64,000 bases of DNA from Paenibacillus daejeonensis DSM 15491 (GCF_000378385.1 NZ_KB899672.1:109243-173242), one strand, 5' to 3'; counted from the first letter of the stretch, positions 19,186 through 31,042 are shown. Translations and numbers: made by a program. Notes: generated by a model from the letters alone, not told the origin.

Positions 19186-19335
19186 ATGCGTGTTATTATC
19201 ACGTTGGCTTGTACGAACTGCAAACAAAGAAACTACACGACCAACAAGAACAAACGTAATCACCCCGACCGTATCGAGATGAAGAAGTTTTGTAAGTTTT
19301 GCAACGAGCATACTCCTCATCGCGAAACTAGATAG
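19186..19335 (+). CDS. rpmG: 50S ribosomal protein L33 (zinc-binding form)
   Basis: This 49-residue protein belongs to the large subunit near the E site. It keeps both Cys pairs (LACTNCKQR and [10 protein letters not shown]), the zinc-containing form that is replaced by a Cys-free paralogue under zinc starvation in Bacillus. GGGAGGTG precedes the ATG. secE starts 17 bases after the stop, as in B. subtilis. Confidence 0.95.
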   Translation: MRVIITLACTNCKQRNYTTNKNKRNHPDRIEMKKFCKFCNEHTPHRETR

Positions 19336-19352
19336 CAACTGGAGGTGTGGAC

Positions 19353-19562
19353 GTGTCTTTTCTAGGTAGATTGAAGCAGGGCTTCGGATCAACATTTGCC
19401 TTCTTTGCCGATAGCTGGGCGGAGCTTAAGAAAGTCCGCTGGCCAAACCGTAAAGAGTTGACGAGCTACACAATCGTTGTTATGGTGACGATTATAGCTG
19501 TGACGATTTACTTTTGGCTTCTTGACATCGGGATCTCCGAACTGGTCGAACTGATTGTTTAA
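19353..19562 (+). CDS. secE: Preprotein translocase subunit SecE
   Basis: SecE is the small clamp subunit of the SecYEG channel. The 69-residue protein has an amphipathic helix ending in AELKKVRWPNRKEL, the family signature, and one transmembrane segment (TIVVMVTIIAVTIYFWLL). The GTG at 19353 has GGAGGTG 5 bases upstream. It is followed by nusG after 23 bases. Confidence 0.95.
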   Translation: MSFLGRLKQGFGSTFAFFADSWAELKKVRWPNRKELTSYTIVVMVTIIAVTIYFWLLDIGISELVELIV

Positions 19563-19585
19563 GAAGGATCCAAAGGTGGTTTGTT

Positions 19586-20119
19586 ATGGAAAAGAGATGG
19601 TACGTCGTTCATACTTACTCCGGCTATGAGAACAAGGTGAAGGCGAATCTCGAAAAACGTGTGGAATCGATGGGCATGGAGGATAAGATCTTCCGTGTGC
19701 TTGTGCCGATGGAAGAAGAAGTGGTAAACAAAGACGGCAAGAAAAAAACCGTCATGCGTAAAGTTTACCCCGGCTACGTGCTCGTCGAGATGGTCCAGAC
19801 AGATGATTCGTGGTACGTTGTTCGTAATACCCCCGGTGTAACGGGTTTTGTTGGTTCTACCGGCTCGGGTTCGAAGCCTACGGCTTTGCTGCCTGACGAA
19901 GTGGAACAGATCCTGAAGCACATGGGCATGGAGGAACCGAAGCCGAAGATTGAGTTCGATCTCAAGGAGACGGTTCGAGTCAAAGTGGGTCCTTTCGCTA
20001 ATTTTGTCGGCACGGTCGAAGAGATCCTGCTCGACAAGAGCAAGCTGAAAGTCCACGTCAACATGTTTGGCAGGGAAACCCCGCTTGAGCTGGATTACAC
20101 TCAGGTGGAGAAGATATAA
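19586..20119 (+). CDS. nusG: Transcription termination/antitermination protein NusG
   Basis: NusG binds RNA polymerase and modulates pausing. The 177-residue protein begins with the NGN domain (KRWYVVHTYSGYENKVKANL) and ends with a KOW domain (RVKVGPFANFVGTVEEI). Position after secE and before rplK matches the universal order. Confidence 0.97.
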   Translation: MEKRWYVVHTYSGYENKVKANLEKRVESMGMEDKIFRVLVPMEEEVVNKDGKKKTVMRKVYPGYVLVEMVQTDDSWYVVRNTPGVTGFVGSTGSGSKPTALLPDEVEQILKHMGMEEPKPKIEFDLKETVRVKVGPFANFVGTVEEILLDKSKLKVHVNMFGRETPLELDYTQVEKI

Positions 20120-20160
20120 GTATCTGGTTTCTGAAGTCGCTTGTTCTCTTGGACAGGCGA

Positions 20161-20210
20161 TGGTGGGAGGGAATGAATTATTCCCGTTCGACCACAACTT
20201 AGGGCAGGGA
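20161..20210 (+). promoter_or_regulatory. Folded leader element before rplK
   Basis: GTGGGAGG near 20163-20170 can pair with CCACA at 20192-20196 around an inner GGGAAT/ATTCCC stem. A similar arrangement precedes rplA (20686-20728). Because L1 controls the L11-L1 operon in other bacteria through such structures, these may be L1-binding sites; this is inference. Confidence 0.4.
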
Positions 20211-20221
20211 GGTGTACTATC

Positions 20222-20647
20222 ATGGCAAAGAAAGTCATCAAGATGGTCAAACTGCAAGTTCCTGCGGGTAAAGCGAATCCGGCGCCGCCGATCGGTCCTG
20301 CACTCGGACAAGCGGGTGTGAACATTATGGCATTCTGTAAAGAGTTCAACGCTCGTACGGCTGACCAAGCGGGATTGATTATTCCGGTTGTAATCTCCGT
20401 ATTCGAGGACCGCTCCTTTACATTCGAGACTAAGACGCCGCCTGCGGCTGTACTGCTCCGCGTAGCAGCTGGGATCGAGAAAGGTTCGGGTGAACCGAAC
20501 AAGAAGAAAGTTGCAACGGTAAAACGCGACAAAGTTCGTGAAATCGCCGAGCAAAAAATGCCGGATCTGAACGCTGGTTCGGTCGAAGCAGCAATGCTGA
20601 TGGTCGAAGGCACAGCGCGCAGCATGGGCATCAACATCGTTGACTAA
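20222..20647 (+). CDS. rplK: 50S ribosomal protein L11
   Basis: L11 forms the GTPase-associated centre with 23S rRNA. The 141-residue product shows the usual start ([20 protein letters not shown]), the proline-rich thiopeptide-contact loop, and the C-terminal signature. GGGAGGTG precedes the ATG. It shares an operon with rplA. Confidence 0.97.
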   Translation: MAKKVIKMVKLQVPAGKANPAPPIGPALGQAGVNIMAFCKEFNARTADQAGLIIPVVISVFEDRSFTFETKTPPAAVLLRVAAGIEKGSGEPNKKKVATVKRDKVREIAEQKMPDLNAGSVEAAMLMVEGTARSMGINIVD

Positions 20648-20685
20648 TCATCGATGGACAGCGTAGTCCACACGGGACTGCGTTC

Positions 20686-20728
20686 GTGGGAGGATCATCC
20701 GTTAGGAGGATATTCCGCTACCACCACA
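20686..20728 (+). promoter_or_regulatory. Folded element before rplA
   Basis: GTGGGAGGATC at 20686-20696 and the closing CACCACA at 20722-20728 repeat the layout seen before rplK. A GGAGG inside the loop region mimics a ribosome site. Binding by L1 is plausible but not shown. Confidence 0.35.
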
Positions 20729-20744
20729 CAAGGAGGAGAAAAAC

Positions 20745-21437
20745 ATGGCAAAACACGGTAAGAAGTACCTGGAAGCTGCGAAGCAATTCGACAGTGAAGC
20801 CAGCTATGAGCCTTTGGAAGCCATTGAATTGGTGAAGAAGGCCGCATCCGCGAAATTCGACGAGTCCGTTGAAGTAGCGGTCCGCCTGGGTGTTGACCCG
20901 CGGAAACAAGATCAGGCTGTGCGTGGCGTCGTTGTACTCCCGCATGGTACAGGTAAGACAAAACGCGTCCTCGTATTCGCCAAAGGCGACAAAGCGAAGG
21001 AAGCAGAAGCCGCTGGTGCTGATTTTGTCGGTGATTCCGACATGATCAACAAAGTTCAGCAAGGCTGGTTCGAATTCGACGTTTGCGTAGCAACGCCGGA
21101 TATGATGGCGGAAGTCGGTAAGCTTGGTCGTATTCTCGGCGGTAAAGGCCTTATGCCTAACCCGAAAGCCGGTACGGTAACGTTTGACGTTTCCAAAGCG
21201 GTTCAAGAGATTAAGGCTGGTAAAATCGAATACCGTCTGGATAAAGCAGGTCAAATCCATGCGCCAATCGGTAAGGTTTCTTTCGATGCTGACAAACTGA
21301 ACGAAAACCTTCGTTCGCTTGTTGAAGCATTGGTACGTGCCAAGCCTGCAGCGGCAAAAGGTGTTTACCTGAAGAACATTGCGGTTTCCTCGACTATGGG
21401 CCCAAGCGCTCGCGTGAATGCAACAGTATTCCGTTAA
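20745..21437 (+). CDS. rplA: 50S ribosomal protein L1
   Basis: L1 forms the mobile stalk at the ribosomal E site and, in many bacteria, represses its own operon. The 230-residue protein has the two-domain family pattern, including [26 protein letters not shown] lies 8 bases before the ATG. Confidence 0.97.
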   Translation: MAKHGKKYLEAAKQFDSEASYEPLEAIELVKKAASAKFDESVEVAVRLGVDPRKQDQAVRGVVVLPHGTGKTKRVLVFAKGDKAKEAEAAGADFVGDSDMINKVQQGWFEFDVCVATPDMMAEVGKLGRILGGKGLMPNPKAGTVTFDVSKAVQEIKAGKIEYRLDKAGQIHAPIGKVSFDADKLNENLRSLVEALVRAKPAAAKGVYLKNIAVSSTMGPSARVNATVFR

Positions 21438-21464
21438 GAGGGACGTAATTCAGAATTGAATATG

Positions 21465-21613
21465 CATACCGTAGACAGTAGGTGCCCCCGGGCTTAATTT
21501 CCTACCGAGGTGTTATGATAGAGTTATTGATTTCATGTGCGTGTCATGCGTACGGGGATGATGAACCATCATGGCCTTCACTAGCGGTATTGTAGTGAAG
21601 GTCTTTCTCGTGT
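21465..21613 (+). ncRNA. L10 leader (autoregulatory leader of rplJ-rplL)
   Basis: The run GTAGACAGTAGGTG, then CTTAATTTCCTACCGAGG is the conserved core of the Firmicute L10 leader, where L10(L12)4 binds. Further on, CCTTCACTA (21575-21583) pairs with TAGTGAAGG (21593-21601), followed by a T-rich TCTTTCTC, an attenuator-like hairpin. The ends are approximate. Confidence 0.72.
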
Positions 21614-21675
21614 TGTAGAACGGAGAGGGACGCCAGGAATAACGGAATGCAGATTATTTATAGGAGGTGTAAAGT

Positions 21676-22188
21676 TTGGCAAACGCAAAGATCATTGAAT
21701 CGAAACAACAAGCAGTTGACGAAATCGCTGGCAAGCTGCGCGAGAGCTCCTGCACAGTCATCGCTGATTACCGCGGTCTGAATGTAGCCCAGGTAACTGA
21801 GCTGCGTAGAGAGCTGCGTGAGGCAGGGATTGAGTTCCAAGTTCTTAAGAACTCGCTCGTTCGCCGTGCTACGGCTAATGCTGAGCTGAACGGACTGGAA
21901 GAAGTTCTGACTGGACCGACAGCGATCGCATTCAGCAAAGAAGATGCGGTTGCACCAGCAAGAATCTTGAACACATTTGCTAAGAAGAATGATGCTCTTA
22001 AGCTGAAAGGCGGCATTGTTGAAGGCCAAGTCTTCAACGTGGAAGAGATCAAAGCACTGGCAGAACTGCCTTCCCGCGAAGGTTTGCTGTCCATGCTCCT
22101 CAGCGTGCTTCAAGCCCCTGTGCGCAACTTCGCGCTTGCGGTTAAAGCAGTTGGAGAGAAACAAGAGCAAGAACAACAAGGCGCATAA
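21676..22188 (+). CDS. rplJ: 50S ribosomal protein L10
   Basis: L10 anchors the L7/L12 dimers on the stalk base. The 170-residue product has the N-terminal RNA-binding domain ([19 protein letters not shown]) and the C-terminal helix that binds L12. It begins with TTG at 21676, with AGGAGGTG upstream. Translation is probably controlled by the leader just before it. Confidence 0.96.
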   Translation: MANAKIIESKQQAVDEIAGKLRESSCTVIADYRGLNVAQVTELRRELREAGIEFQVLKNSLVRRATANAELNGLEEVLTGPTAIAFSKEDAVAPARILNTFAKKNDALKLKGGIVEGQVFNVEEIKALAELPSREGLLSMLLSVLQAPVRNFALAVKAVGEKQEQEQQGA

Positions 22189-22227
22189 GCCTTTTACCCA
22201 AAATAACATATTATGGAGGTTCATCTC

Positions 22228-22590
22228 ATGAGTAAAGAGCAAATCCTAGAAGCAATTAAAGGTATGAACGTGCTTGAACTGAACGACCTGGTTAAAGCAA
22301 TCGAAGAAGAATTCGGCGTTACTGCAGCGGCTCCTGTAGCTGCAGCAGCTGGTGGCGGCGGCGAAGCTGCTGCTGAGCAAAGCGAGTTCGACGTAATCCT
22401 GAACAACGCTGGCGCTTCCAAAATCAACGTTATCAAAGCTGTTCGCGAAATCACTGGTCTGGGCTTGAAAGAAGCAAAAGAACTGGTTGATGGCGCACCA
22501 AAGCCAATCAAAGAAAAAGTATCCAAAGAAGAGGCAGACAGCGTGAAAGAGAAGCTGGAAGCCGCTGGCGCAGCTGTAGAAGTAAAATAA
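22228..22590 (+). CDS. rplL: 50S ribosomal protein L7/L12
   Basis: This stalk protein recruits translational GTPases. The 120-residue protein has the N-terminal dimer domain, an Ala/Gly-rich hinge at about 36-52, and the C-terminal factor-binding domain ([20 protein letters not shown]). GGAGGT lies 7 bases before the ATG at 22228. A hairpin terminator follows. Confidence 0.97.
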   Translation: MSKEQILEAIKGMNVLELNDLVKAIEEEFGVTAAAPVAAAAGGGGEAAAEQSEFDVILNNAGASKINVIKAVREITGLGLKEAKELVDGAPKPIKEKVSKEEADSVKEKLEAAGAAVEVK

Positions 22591-22609
22591 TTTAACGTAT
22601 GGGGCATAA

Positions 22610-22639
22610 CCCCTTGAAGCTAACGCTTCAAGGGGTTTG
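22610..22639 (+). terminator. Hairpin terminator after rplL
   Basis: A perfect 11-bp stem CCCCTTGAAGC/GCTTCAAGGGG with a 4-base loop is followed by only TTTG, so termination may be partial. That would suit read-through to the downstream genes. Confidence 0.7.
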
Positions 22640-22670
22640 CTGTACGCGGGAGTAGAAAGCGAGGAACAGA

Positions 22671-23267
22671 ATGTCGGACCACTACTACACACGTACGCCT
22701 GGCGGTGCACATGATCGCCGTCTTCATGAATCCGAGCTAAGAGGCACGCGTTTCCGTTTTATGACGGATAGTGGCGTATTTTCCAAGACGGGTGTCGATT
22801 TCGGCAGTCGTTTGCTTATTGAGACAATGGACTTTGCGGCGGATGCTCGGGTGTTGGATGTCGGGTGTGGCTACGGGCCCATTGGCTTGAGTGCGGCGAA
22901 GCTGGCTCCCGCTGGGAAAGTGACGATGATCGACATCAATGCGCGCGCCATCGAGCTGGCAAGAGAGAACGCTCAGCTGAATGGGGTTGCCAACGCACGG
23001 ATTCTGCAAAGTGATCTGTATGAGGCGGTACGGGACGAACGTTTTGACGTGCTCTTGACGAACCCGCCCATTCGCGCAGGCAAAGAAACGGTGCATCGGA
23101 TTTATGAAGAAGGCGCAGCATTACTAACGTCCGGCGGGGCAATGTGGGTGGTCATTCAGAAGAAGCAGGGGGCACCCTCGACACTGGCCAAGCTAGAGAC
23201 GCTCTTCGATAACGTGCAAGAAATCACGAAGGATAAAGGCTATCGCATCTTCAAGGCCACGAAATAG
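22671..23267 (+). CDS. Class I SAM-dependent methyltransferase, RsmC-like (YbxB)
   Basis: The 198-residue protein matches the small methyltransferase found between rplL and rpoB in Bacillus. It has SAM motif I (VLDVGCGYGPIGLSAA), an acidic motif II (VTMIDINARAI), and an NPPI motif (LLTNPPIRAG) typical of N-methylation of bases in RNA or of glutamine. Similarity to RsmC suggests action on 16S rRNA guanine, but the substrate is not shown. Confidence 0.9.
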   Translation: MSDHYYTRTPGGAHDRRLHESELRGTRFRFMTDSGVFSKTGVDFGSRLLIETMDFAADARVLDVGCGYGPIGLSAAKLAPAGKVTMIDINARAIELARENAQLNGVANARILQSDLYEAVRDERFDVLLTNPPIRAGKETVHRIYEEGAALLTSGGAMWVVIQKKQGAPSTLAKLETLFDNVQEITKDKGYRIFKATK

Positions 23268-23282
23268 CAATTAAGTTTTCGC

Positions 23283-23311
23283 TTGACTCCAATTTGCTGA
23301 TGTGGTATTAT
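23283..23311 (+). promoter_or_regulatory. Promoter upstream of rpoB
   Basis: TTGACT at 23283-23288 and TATTAT at 23306-23311 are 17 bases apart. A TATAAT occurs again at 23412-23417 but with a poor -35. The 300-base leader between here and rpoB contains no gene; it is AT-rich. Confidence 0.6.
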
Positions 23312-23614
23312 TATAAAATGTCAGCATTAATATGGGCTCAATGTCTTTAGTAGACTAAAATGTCAAGAAGAAATTTTAAGGCAAGCATGCATAAAAGCTT
23401 CTCGCTTGACGTATAATGTTTAGATTTTGGGCAAAATTAGTGGATATGTAGGTTTGGCAGCATGCGCCACGGCACTTGGGACAACGCTCTTTTTTCGAAA
23501 CTTTATTCGATAAGGGCTTTTCTTTATTGGGAGAATACTTAGTGGGCCGGGCGTTTGACTATAGCAATGTCTTGTTCCGCAAGCGTTGAAGCAGACATGA
23601 GGGGTGAGGTTAAG

Positions 23615-26600
23615 TTGGCAGGACAACTTGTTCAGTATGGCCGACGCACGCGTAGAAGTTACGCTCGCATCCGCGAGGTGCTCGATGTTCCTAACCTGAT
23701 CGAAATCCAACAAAAGTCGTACGACAAATTCCTGGAGAAGGATTTGCTTGAATTGTTCCAGGATATTTCGCCGATTTCGGATTTCACGGGTAATTTGTCG
23801 CTCGAATTTATTGATTACAGCCTGGGCGAACCGAAGTATTCGGTAGACGAATCCAAGGAGCGTGATGTGACGTATGCAGCTCCGCTGCGGGTAAAGGTGC
23901 GTCTCATCAACAAAGAAACCGGCGAAGTTAAGGAACAAGAAGTGTTTATGGGCGACTTCCCGCTAATGACAGAAACCGGTACGTTCATCATCAATGGTGC
24001 CGAACGGGTTATTGTCAGCCAATTGGTACGCTCACCCAGTGTGTACTTCAGCACCAAAGTGGACAAAAACGGGAAGAAGACGTACACAGCGACAGTTATT
24101 CCGAACCGCGGTGCCTGGCTTGAGCTGGAAACCGACGCCAAGGATATCGTCTATGTACGGATTGATCGCACACGTAAGATTCCAGTAACTGTTCTGCTCC
24201 GTTCACTGGGCTTTGGCACGGATGCAGAGATTCTTGATTTGCTGGGACACGATGAATATATCCGCAACACACTCGACAAGGACAACACCGATTCCACGGA
24301 AAAAGCCTTGATCGAGATTTACGAGCGTTTGCGTCCGGGTGAGCCGCCGACGTTGGACAATGCGAAGAGCTTGCTCGTCGCTCGCTTCTTTGACCCGAAA
24401 CGTTATGATCTGGCCAATGTTGGCCGTTACAAGATCAACAAGAAGCTTCACATCAAGAACCGTCTGTTCAATCAGCGTCTTGCAGAGACGTTGATCGATC
24501 CAAGCACAGGTGAAATTCTGGCTGAAACGGGTCAGATGATTGACCGCAGGTTGCTTGACGAGATTCTCCCGCTGCTGGAGAAGAACGTGGCATTCAAGAC
24601 GTATCATGTCGCCAACGGCGTGATGGATGCAAGTAGTATTCCACTGCAGACCATCAGTGTATTCTCGCCAGATGAGGACGGCAAGATAATTAAGATTATT
24701 TCGAACGGGATTATCGACAAGGCCGTGAAGAATATCACGCCGGCTGATATTATCTCATCGATTAACTACTTCTTAAACCTGTTGCATGGTGTTGGAAGCA
24801 CGGATGATATTGACCATCTGGGTAACCGTCGTCTGCGTTCGGTCGGCGAGCTGCTCCAGAATCAATTCCGTATTGGTCTTTCCCGTATGGAACGCGTCGT
24901 GCGCGAGCGGATGTCCATCCAGGACGCCAATGCTATTACGCCGCAAGCTCTGATTAATATACGTCCGGTTATCGCGTCGATCAAAGAGTTCTTCGGCAGC
25001 TCCCAGTTGTCGCAGTTCATGGATCAGACGAATCCGTTGGCCGAACTGACGCATAAACGCCGTTTGTCTGCACTCGGACCGGGCGGTTTGACGCGTGAGC
25101 GTGCGGGCTTTGAAGTGCGCGACGTTCATAACTCTCACTATGGCCGGATGTGTCCGATCGAGACACCAGAGGGACCGAACATCGGTTTGATCAACTCCCT
25201 GTCCAGCTTCGCCCGCATCAATGAGTATGGCTTCATTGAAGCTCCGTACCGTTGGGTTGATCCGAAGACGGGTATCGTTACTGAGCAGATTGCTTATCTG
25301 ACGGCTGACGAAGAGGACAACTATGTCATCGCTCAGGCGAATGCACAGTTGACCGACGAAGGTAAGTTTGCCGATGACAGTGTCATCGTCCGTTATAACA
25401 AGCAGGCGGACAACATTCTGACCATGCCGAGTGACCGTGTTGACTACATGGACGTCTCGCCGAAGCAGGTTGTCTCGGTAGCGACGGCGCTCATCCCGTT
25501 CCTCGAGAACGATGACTCCAACCGCGCACTCATGGGATCCAACATGCAGCGGCAGGCCGTTCCACTCTTGATTCCAAAAGCGCCGTTGGTTGGTACGGGG
25601 ATGGAGCACAAGTCTGCAAAAGACTCAGGCGTGTGTATCGTAACCAAGTACGACGGGATCATCGAGCGCGTATCGGCTAATGAAATCTGGCTGCGTCGCG
25701 TCGAAGAAATCGACGGCAAGCAGGTGACGGGCGACCTGATCAAGCATAAGCTTCATAAGTTTATGCGTTCTAACCAAGGAACGTGCATCAACCAGCGTCC
25801 TATCATCCGTAAGGGTGAGTTTGTACGCAAAGGCACGATTCTTGCGGACGGTCCATCCACCGAGTCCGGCGAATTGGCTCTTGGCCGTAACGTCGTCGTT
25901 GCCTTCATGACTTGGGAAGGTTACAACTACGAGGATGCGATCCTGCTGAGCGAAAAGCTGGTCAAAGAGGATGTCTACACTTCGATTCATATCGAGGAGT
26001 ACGAGTCTGAGGCTCGTGATACGAAGCTTGGACCGGAAGAAATTACGCGCGACATTCCAAATGTCGGTGAAGAAGCGCTGAAAAACCTCGATGAGCGCGG
26101 TATTATCCGTGTCGGAGCCGAGATTGGCGCTGGAGATATTCTCGTCGGCAAAGTTACCCCTAAGGGCGTAACAGAACTGACAGCTGAGGAGCGCTTGCTC
26201 CACGCAATCTTCGGTGAGAAGGCCCGCGAAGTGCGTGACACGTCGCTGCGTGTACCTCACGGTACGGACGGTATCGTCGTCGACGTCAAGGTCTTCACAC
26301 GGGAGAACGGCGATGAGCTGCCTCCAGGCGTGAACCAACTGGTTCGTGCATACATCGCTCAGAAACGCAAAATCTCTGAGGGTGACAAAATGGCTGGACG
26401 CCATGGTAACAAGGGTGTTATCGCACGAATCCTGCCAGAAGAAGATATGCCGTTCATGCCGGACGGTACACCGGTTGAGGTTGTACTGAATCCGCTCGGC
26501 GTTCCTTCCCGGATGAATATCGGTCAGGTACTGGAAGTCCATCTTGGCATGGCTTGTAAGCACTTGGGTATTCACGCGGCTACGCCGGTATTCGACGGCG

Positions 26601-27160
26601 CGCGTGAGTATGACGTATTCGATGCCATGGAAGAAGCCGGCATGCAGCGCAACGGTAAGACCAAGCTGTTCGACGGTCGTACAGGCGAGACGTTCGAACG
26701 TGAGGTTACGGTTGGCGTCATGTACATGATCAAACTGGCTCACATGGTCGACGATAAGATCCATGCCCGTTCGACGGGTCCATACTCACTCGTTACGCAG
26801 CAGCCGCTCGGTGGTAAGGCGCAGTTCGGCGGACAGCGCTTCGGTGAGATGGAGGTTTGGGCACTCGAGGCCTATGGCGCGGCTTATACGCTGCAAGAGA
26901 TTCTGACAGTCAAGTCGGATGACGTGGTCGGCCGCGTGAAGACGTACGAATCAATTGTCAAAGGTGAGAATGTGCCGGAACCGGGTGTACCGGAGTCGTT
27001 CAAAGTTCTCATCAAGGAGCTCCAGAGCCTTGGCATGGATGTCAAGATTCTCAGTGAGGATGAAGAAGAAATTGAAATGCGTGAAATTGACGACGAGGAT
27101 GAGGGCCAAGGCGACAAGCTTAATCTCAATCTCGAAGGTGCGGAAGTCGGCGTCGAATAG
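23615..27160 (+). CDS. rpoB: DNA-directed RNA polymerase subunit beta
   Basis: The beta subunit forms half of the catalytic cleft and the rifampicin pocket. The start is TTG at 23615, giving the usual [19 protein letters not shown] start; an upstream ATG in frame at 23567 lacks family support. The 1181-residue product has the wild-type rifampicin region ([20 protein letters not shown]) and the [11 protein letters not shown] catalytic-site motif. It ends in an acidic tail. rpoC follows after 115 bases. Confidence 0.97.
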   Translation: MAGQLVQYGRRTRRSYARIREVLDVPNLIEIQQKSYDKFLEKDLLELFQDISPISDFTGNLSLEFIDYSLGEPKYSVDESKERDVTYAAPLRVKVRLINKETGEVKEQEVFMGDFPLMTETGTFIINGAERVIVSQLVRSPSVYFSTKVDKNGKKTYTATVIPNRGAWLELETDAKDIVYVRIDRTRKIPVTVLLRSLGFGTDAEILDLLGHDEYIRNTLDKDNTDSTEKALIEIYERLRPGEPPTLDNAKSLLVARFFDPKRYDLANVGRYKINKKLHIKNRLFNQRLAETLIDPSTGEILAETGQMIDRRLLDEILPLLEKNVAFKTYHVANGVMDASSIPLQTISVFSPDEDGKIIKIISNGIIDKAVKNITPADIISSINYFLNLLHGVGSTDDIDHLGNRRLRSVGELLQNQFRIGLSRMERVVRERMSIQDANAITPQALINIRPVIASIKEFFGSSQLSQFMDQTNPLAELTHKRRLSALGPGGLTRERAGFEVRDVHNSHYGRMCPIETPEGPNIGLINSLSSFARINEYGFIEAPYRWVDPKTGIVTEQIAYLTADEEDNYVIAQANAQLTDEGKFADDSVIVRYNKQADNILTMPSDRVDYMDVSPKQVVSVATALIPFLENDDSNRALMGSNMQRQAVPLLIPKAPLVGTGMEHKSAKDSGVCIVTKYDGIIERVSANEIWLRRVEEIDGKQVTGDLIKHKLHKFMRSNQGTCINQRPIIRKGEFVRKGTILADGPSTESGELALGRNVVVAFMTWEGYNYEDAILLSEKLVKEDVYTSIHIEEYESEARDTKLGPEEITRDIPNVGEEALKNLDERGIIRVGAEIGAGDILVGKVTPKGVTELTAEERLLHAIFGEKAREVRDTSLRVPHGTDGIVVDVKVFTRENGDELPPGVNQLVRAYIAQKRKISEGDKMAGRHGNKGVIARILPEEDMPFMPDGTPVEVVLNPLGVPSRMNIGQVLEVHLGMACKHLGIHAATPVFDGAREYDVFDAMEEAGMQRNGKTKLFDGRTGETFEREVTVGVMYMIKLAHMVDDKIHARSTGPYSLVTQQPLGGKAQFGGQRFGEMEVWALEAYGAAYTLQEILTVKSDDVVGRVKTYESIVKGENVPEPGVPESFKVLIKELQSLGMDVKILSEDEEEIEMREIDDEDEGQGDKLNLNLEGAEVGVE

Positions 27161-27275
27161 TCGGATTCAACCTATCTGCCATTTCACTGCAACACGTGAG
27201 CAGCTGTTCCTGCCTCTGGCGGGAATGGCTGCACGTGTACATTTTGCCTGACACAGACTTAAGGAGGGTTGCTCC

Positions 27276-30200
27276 TTGTTGGATGTTAACAACTTCGAGT
27301 ATATGAAAATAGGTTTGGCCTCACCGGACAAGATTCGTTCCTGGTCCCGTGGAGAAGTTAAAAAGCCGGAGACGATCAATTACCGTACCCTGAAGCCGGA
27401 GAAGGAAGGTCTGTTCTGCGAGAAGATCTTCGGACCGACGAAGGACTGGGAATGTCACTGCGGCAAGTACAAGCGTGTACGTTATAAAGGTGTCGTCTGC
27501 GACCGCTGTGGCGTCGAAGTAACACGTGCCAAAGTGCGTCGTGAGCGCATGGGCCATATCGAACTGGCTGCGCCTGTATCGCATATCTGGTATTTCAAAG
27601 GCATCCCGAGCCGCATGGGTCTGGCACTCGACATGTCTCCTCGTTCGCTTGAGGAGATCATCTACTTTGCATCCTATGTTGTAACGGATCCAGGCGAGAC
27701 GCCACTCGAGAAGAAGCAATTGCTCTCGGAGAAGGAGTACCGCAGCTACCGCGAAAAATACGGTTATGGATTCCAGGCTGGTATGGGAGCGGAAGCTGTT
27801 AAAAAGCTGCTTCAGGACATCGATGTTGAGCGTGAGCTTGACATGTTGAAAGAAGAGCTGCGCACGGCCCAAGGCCAGCGGCGCAACCGGGCGATCAAAC
27901 GCCTGGAGGTCATCGAGGCATTCCGCAACTCCGGTAATGATCCGGAATGGATGATTCTTGATGTGCTGCCGGTTATCCCGCCTGAGCTGCGACCGATGGT
28001 ACAGCTGGACGGTGGCCGCTTCGCGACCTCTGACCTGAATGACCTGTATCGCCGGGTCATTAACCGGAACAACCGTCTGAAGCGTCTGCTTGATCTGGGC
28101 GCGCCGGATATCATTGTGCAGAACGAGAAACGGATGCTGCAGGAAGCTGTCGATGCTCTGATCGACAACGGCCGCCGCGGTCGTCCGGTTACCGGACCGG
28201 GCAATCGTCCGCTCAAATCGCTCAGCCATATGCTCAAAGGTAAACAAGGCCGTTTCCGTCAGAACTTGCTGGGTAAACGCGTCGACTACTCCGGTCGTTC
28301 GGTTATCGTCGTCGGTCCTAGCTTGAAGATGTACCAGTGCGGTCTGCCGAAGGAAATGGCGCTGGAGTTGTTCAAGCCGTTCGTCATGAAGGAGCTTGTT
28401 AACAAAGGCTTGGCGCACAACATTAAGAGTGCAAAACGCAAGGTTGAACGCGTAAGCCCTGAAGTATGGGATGTGCTGGAGGAAGTGATCAAGGAGCATC
28501 CAGTTCTCTTGAACCGTGCCCCCACACTTCACCGTCTCGGTATTCAGGCGTTCGAGCCAATTCTGGTTGAAGGACGCGCAATCAAGCTGCATCCGCTCGT
28601 TTGTACGGCTTACAATGCCGACTTCGACGGTGACCAGATGGCGGTTCACGTTCCGCTATCGGCTGAAGCACAAGCTGAAGCACGCTTGCTGATGCTGGCT
28701 TCCGGCAACATCCTGAACCCTAAGGATGGCAAGCCGGTCGTTACGCCTTCGCAGGATATGGTTCTCGGCAGTTTCTATCTGACGATGGATAACAATGAAG
28801 CCAAAGGTTCCGGTTCCATTTTTGGTACGGTCAACGAAGCGATCTCGGCTTATCAACGGGGAATTGTTTCCCTGCACGCTCGCATCGTCATCCCTGTCAA
28901 AGTATTGGGTAAATCGACCTTTACCGAGGAACAGCAAAAGTCACTCATCGTCACCACGGTGGGTAAAGTCATCTTTAACGAAATCTTCCCGGATGATTTC
29001 CCGTATATCAACGAAGCCACCAAAGGCAATCTGTTGAACGGAACGCCGGAAAAATATTTTGTGTATGAAAAAGGTACAGACCTGGCTAAGTTCAATGCTG
29101 ACTTGGCGATTGCAGGCGCTGTAGGCAAAGAGTATCTGGGCTTGATTATTGCCGAGTGCTTCCGCCAATACCACACGACACAGACCTCGATGATCTTGGA
29201 CAAAATCAAGCAGTTGGGCTTCACTTACTCGACTCGTGCGGGCATCACCATTGCGGTGGATGATGTTGTCGTACCGGATGAGAAGTACGCGCTGATGAAA
29301 GAGTCCGAAGAGAAAGTCGCTGTCGTAACAAATCAATACCGTCGTGGTCTGATCACCAACGAAGAGCGCTATGACCGTGTCATTAGCATCTGGAGTAAAG
29401 CGAAAGATCAGATTACCGATATCCTCATGAAATCGATGGAACGTTACAACTCCATTATGCTCATGGTGGATTCCAAAGCACGGGGTAACAAATCGCAGAT
29501 CACCCAGCTGGGCGGTATGCGGGGTCTGATGGCCAACCCGTCGGGTCGGATCATCGAGCTCCCAATCAAATCGAATTTCCGTGAAGGTCTGACGGTACTC
29601 GAGTACTTCATCTCGACGCATGGTGCGCGTAAAGGTCTGGCCGATACGGCGCTTCGTACAGCTGACTCGGGTTACCTGACTCGTCGTCTCGTTGACGTGG
29701 CGCAGGATGTCATCGTTCGTGAAGACGACTGCGGCACCGACAAAGGCTTCACGGTTAGCAAGATTCAAGATGGAAAAGAGGTCATCGAGGATCTGTACGA
29801 TCGGATTGAAGGGCGTTACTCGTTCGAGACGATTCGCCATCCGAAGACAGGCGAGGTCATCGCGCAGCGTAACGATCTGATTGACTCTGCCAAAGCAGAT
29901 GAGATTATTGCTGCTGGTGTAGAACGTCTGCAGATCCGCTCGGTTCTGAGCTGTCGCGCACGTCATGGCGTCTGCAAGATCTGTTACGGACGCAATCTGG
30001 CGACTGGCAAGCACGTTGAGATTGGTGAAGCAGTTGGTATCATTGCTGCACAATCGATCGGTGAGCCAGGAACCCAGCTGACCATGCGTACGTTCCATAC
30101 CGGCGGTGTTGCCGGAGACGATATCACGCAAGGTCTGCCGCGGATTCAGGAGCTCTTCGAGGCTCGTAATCCAAAAGGCCAAGCGATCATCTCTGAACTC

Positions 30201-30896
30201 GACGGTACGATCAAGGAGATCCGTGAAGCGAAGGATCGCCGCGAGATTGAAGTGCAGGGCGAAGCTGAATCCAAAGTGTATTCCGTCACCTACGGATCGC
30301 GGATTCGGGTTACCGTTGGGCAACAAATCGAAGCAGGCGATGAGCTGACGGACGGTTCGATCGATCCGAAGGATATGCTCCGCATCAAGGGTATCCGGGG
30401 TGTGCAGAACTATATACTGCAAGAGGTTCAGCGCGTATACCGGAACCAGGGTGTTGAGATCAATGACAAGCACATTGAGGTTATGATCAAGCAGATGCTT
30501 CGCAAGATCCGCATTGTGGACGCAGGCGGTACGACACTGCTGCCGGGCGCATTCGTGGATATTCACGAGTATGAAGCGGCCAACACGACCGCGATCTTCT
30601 CCGATCGCGAGCCGGCTGTAGCTAAACCGGTCTTGCTCGGTATTACCAAGGCATCCCTGGAGACTGATTCCTTCCTGTCCGCGGCTTCTTTCCAGGAGAC
30701 GACACGTGTCCTGACAGATGCAGCGATCAAGGGCAAGGTCGACCAGTTGCTTGGTCTGAAAGAAAATGTCATCATCGGTAAGCTGATTCCTGCCGGTACA
30801 GGCATGAACCGCTACCGCAGCATCAAATTCGCCGGCGACGACGAACAGCCGGAAACTGGCGAAGAGCAACTCGAAGGCGTGCCGGTCGAGCTGTAG
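27276..30896 (+). CDS. rpoC: DNA-directed RNA polymerase subunit beta'
   Basis: The beta' subunit holds the catalytic magnesium. The 1206-residue protein starts with TTG ([13 protein letters not shown]), has the zinc finger [20 protein letters not shown], the universal [12 protein letters not shown] metal-binding motif, and the trigger-loop segment ([18 protein letters not shown]). AAGGAGGG precedes the start by about 8 bases. Confidence 0.98.
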   Translation: MLDVNNFEYMKIGLASPDKIRSWSRGEVKKPETINYRTLKPEKEGLFCEKIFGPTKDWECHCGKYKRVRYKGVVCDRCGVEVTRAKVRRERMGHIELAAPVSHIWYFKGIPSRMGLALDMSPRSLEEIIYFASYVVTDPGETPLEKKQLLSEKEYRSYREKYGYGFQAGMGAEAVKKLLQDIDVERELDMLKEELRTAQGQRRNRAIKRLEVIEAFRNSGNDPEWMILDVLPVIPPELRPMVQLDGGRFATSDLNDLYRRVINRNNRLKRLLDLGAPDIIVQNEKRMLQEAVDALIDNGRRGRPVTGPGNRPLKSLSHMLKGKQGRFRQNLLGKRVDYSGRSVIVVGPSLKMYQCGLPKEMALELFKPFVMKELVNKGLAHNIKSAKRKVERVSPEVWDVLEEVIKEHPVLLNRAPTLHRLGIQAFEPILVEGRAIKLHPLVCTAYNADFDGDQMAVHVPLSAEAQAEARLLMLASGNILNPKDGKPVVTPSQDMVLGSFYLTMDNNEAKGSGSIFGTVNEAISAYQRGIVSLHARIVIPVKVLGKSTFTEEQQKSLIVTTVGKVIFNEIFPDDFPYINEATKGNLLNGTPEKYFVYEKGTDLAKFNADLAIAGAVGKEYLGLIIAECFRQYHTTQTSMILDKIKQLGFTYSTRAGITIAVDDVVVPDEKYALMKESEEKVAVVTNQYRRGLITNEERYDRVISIWSKAKDQITDILMKSMERYNSIMLMVDSKARGNKSQITQLGGMRGLMANPSGRIIELPIKSNFREGLTVLEYFISTHGARKGLADTALRTADSGYLTRRLVDVAQDVIVREDDCGTDKGFTVSKIQDGKEVIEDLYDRIEGRYSFETIRHPKTGEVIAQRNDLIDSAKADEIIAAGVERLQIRSVLSCRARHGVCKICYGRNLATGKHVEIGEAVGIIAAQSIGEPGTQLTMRTFHTGGVAGDDITQGLPRIQELFEARNPKGQAIISELDGTIKEIREAKDRREIEVQGEAESKVYSVTYGSRIRVTVGQQIEAGDELTDGSIDPKDMLRIKGIRGVQNYILQEVQRVYRNQGVEINDKHIEVMIKQMLRKIRIVDAGGTTLLPGAFVDIHEYEAANTTAIFSDREPAVAKPVLLGITKASLETDSFLSAASFQETTRVLTDAAIKGKVDQLLGLKENVIIGKLIPAGTGMNRYRSIKFAGDDEQPETGEEQLEGVPVEL

Positions 30897-30911
30897 GACC
30901 GCGCAGAACGC

Positions 30912-30958
30912 GGGGAATTGCAGGCAGTCTGTGGGCTGCAGGCAATTCCCTGTTTTTT
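30912..30958 (+). terminator. Rho-independent terminator after rpoC
   Basis: GGGAATTGC pairs with GCAATTCCC around a secondary stem in the loop, followed by TGTTTTTT. Confidence 0.75.
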
Positions 30959-31042
30959 GGGATGTTTCGGGGCCCGGCAACATATCAGAATAGGCCTCTG
31001 AGATCAAGCTGCACTTTGTGAAGGTGTTTTGAGAAACAGTCC

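Noticed and set aside
23412..23417. TATAAT before rpoB as a second promoter
   Set aside because: The nearest -35 sequence at correct distance is poor; the TTGACG beside it is too close.
27321..28649. Long minus-strand frames within rpoC, rpoB, fusA and tuf
   Set aside because: These are mirror frames caused by strong codon bias in highly expressed genes; no ribosome sites or families.
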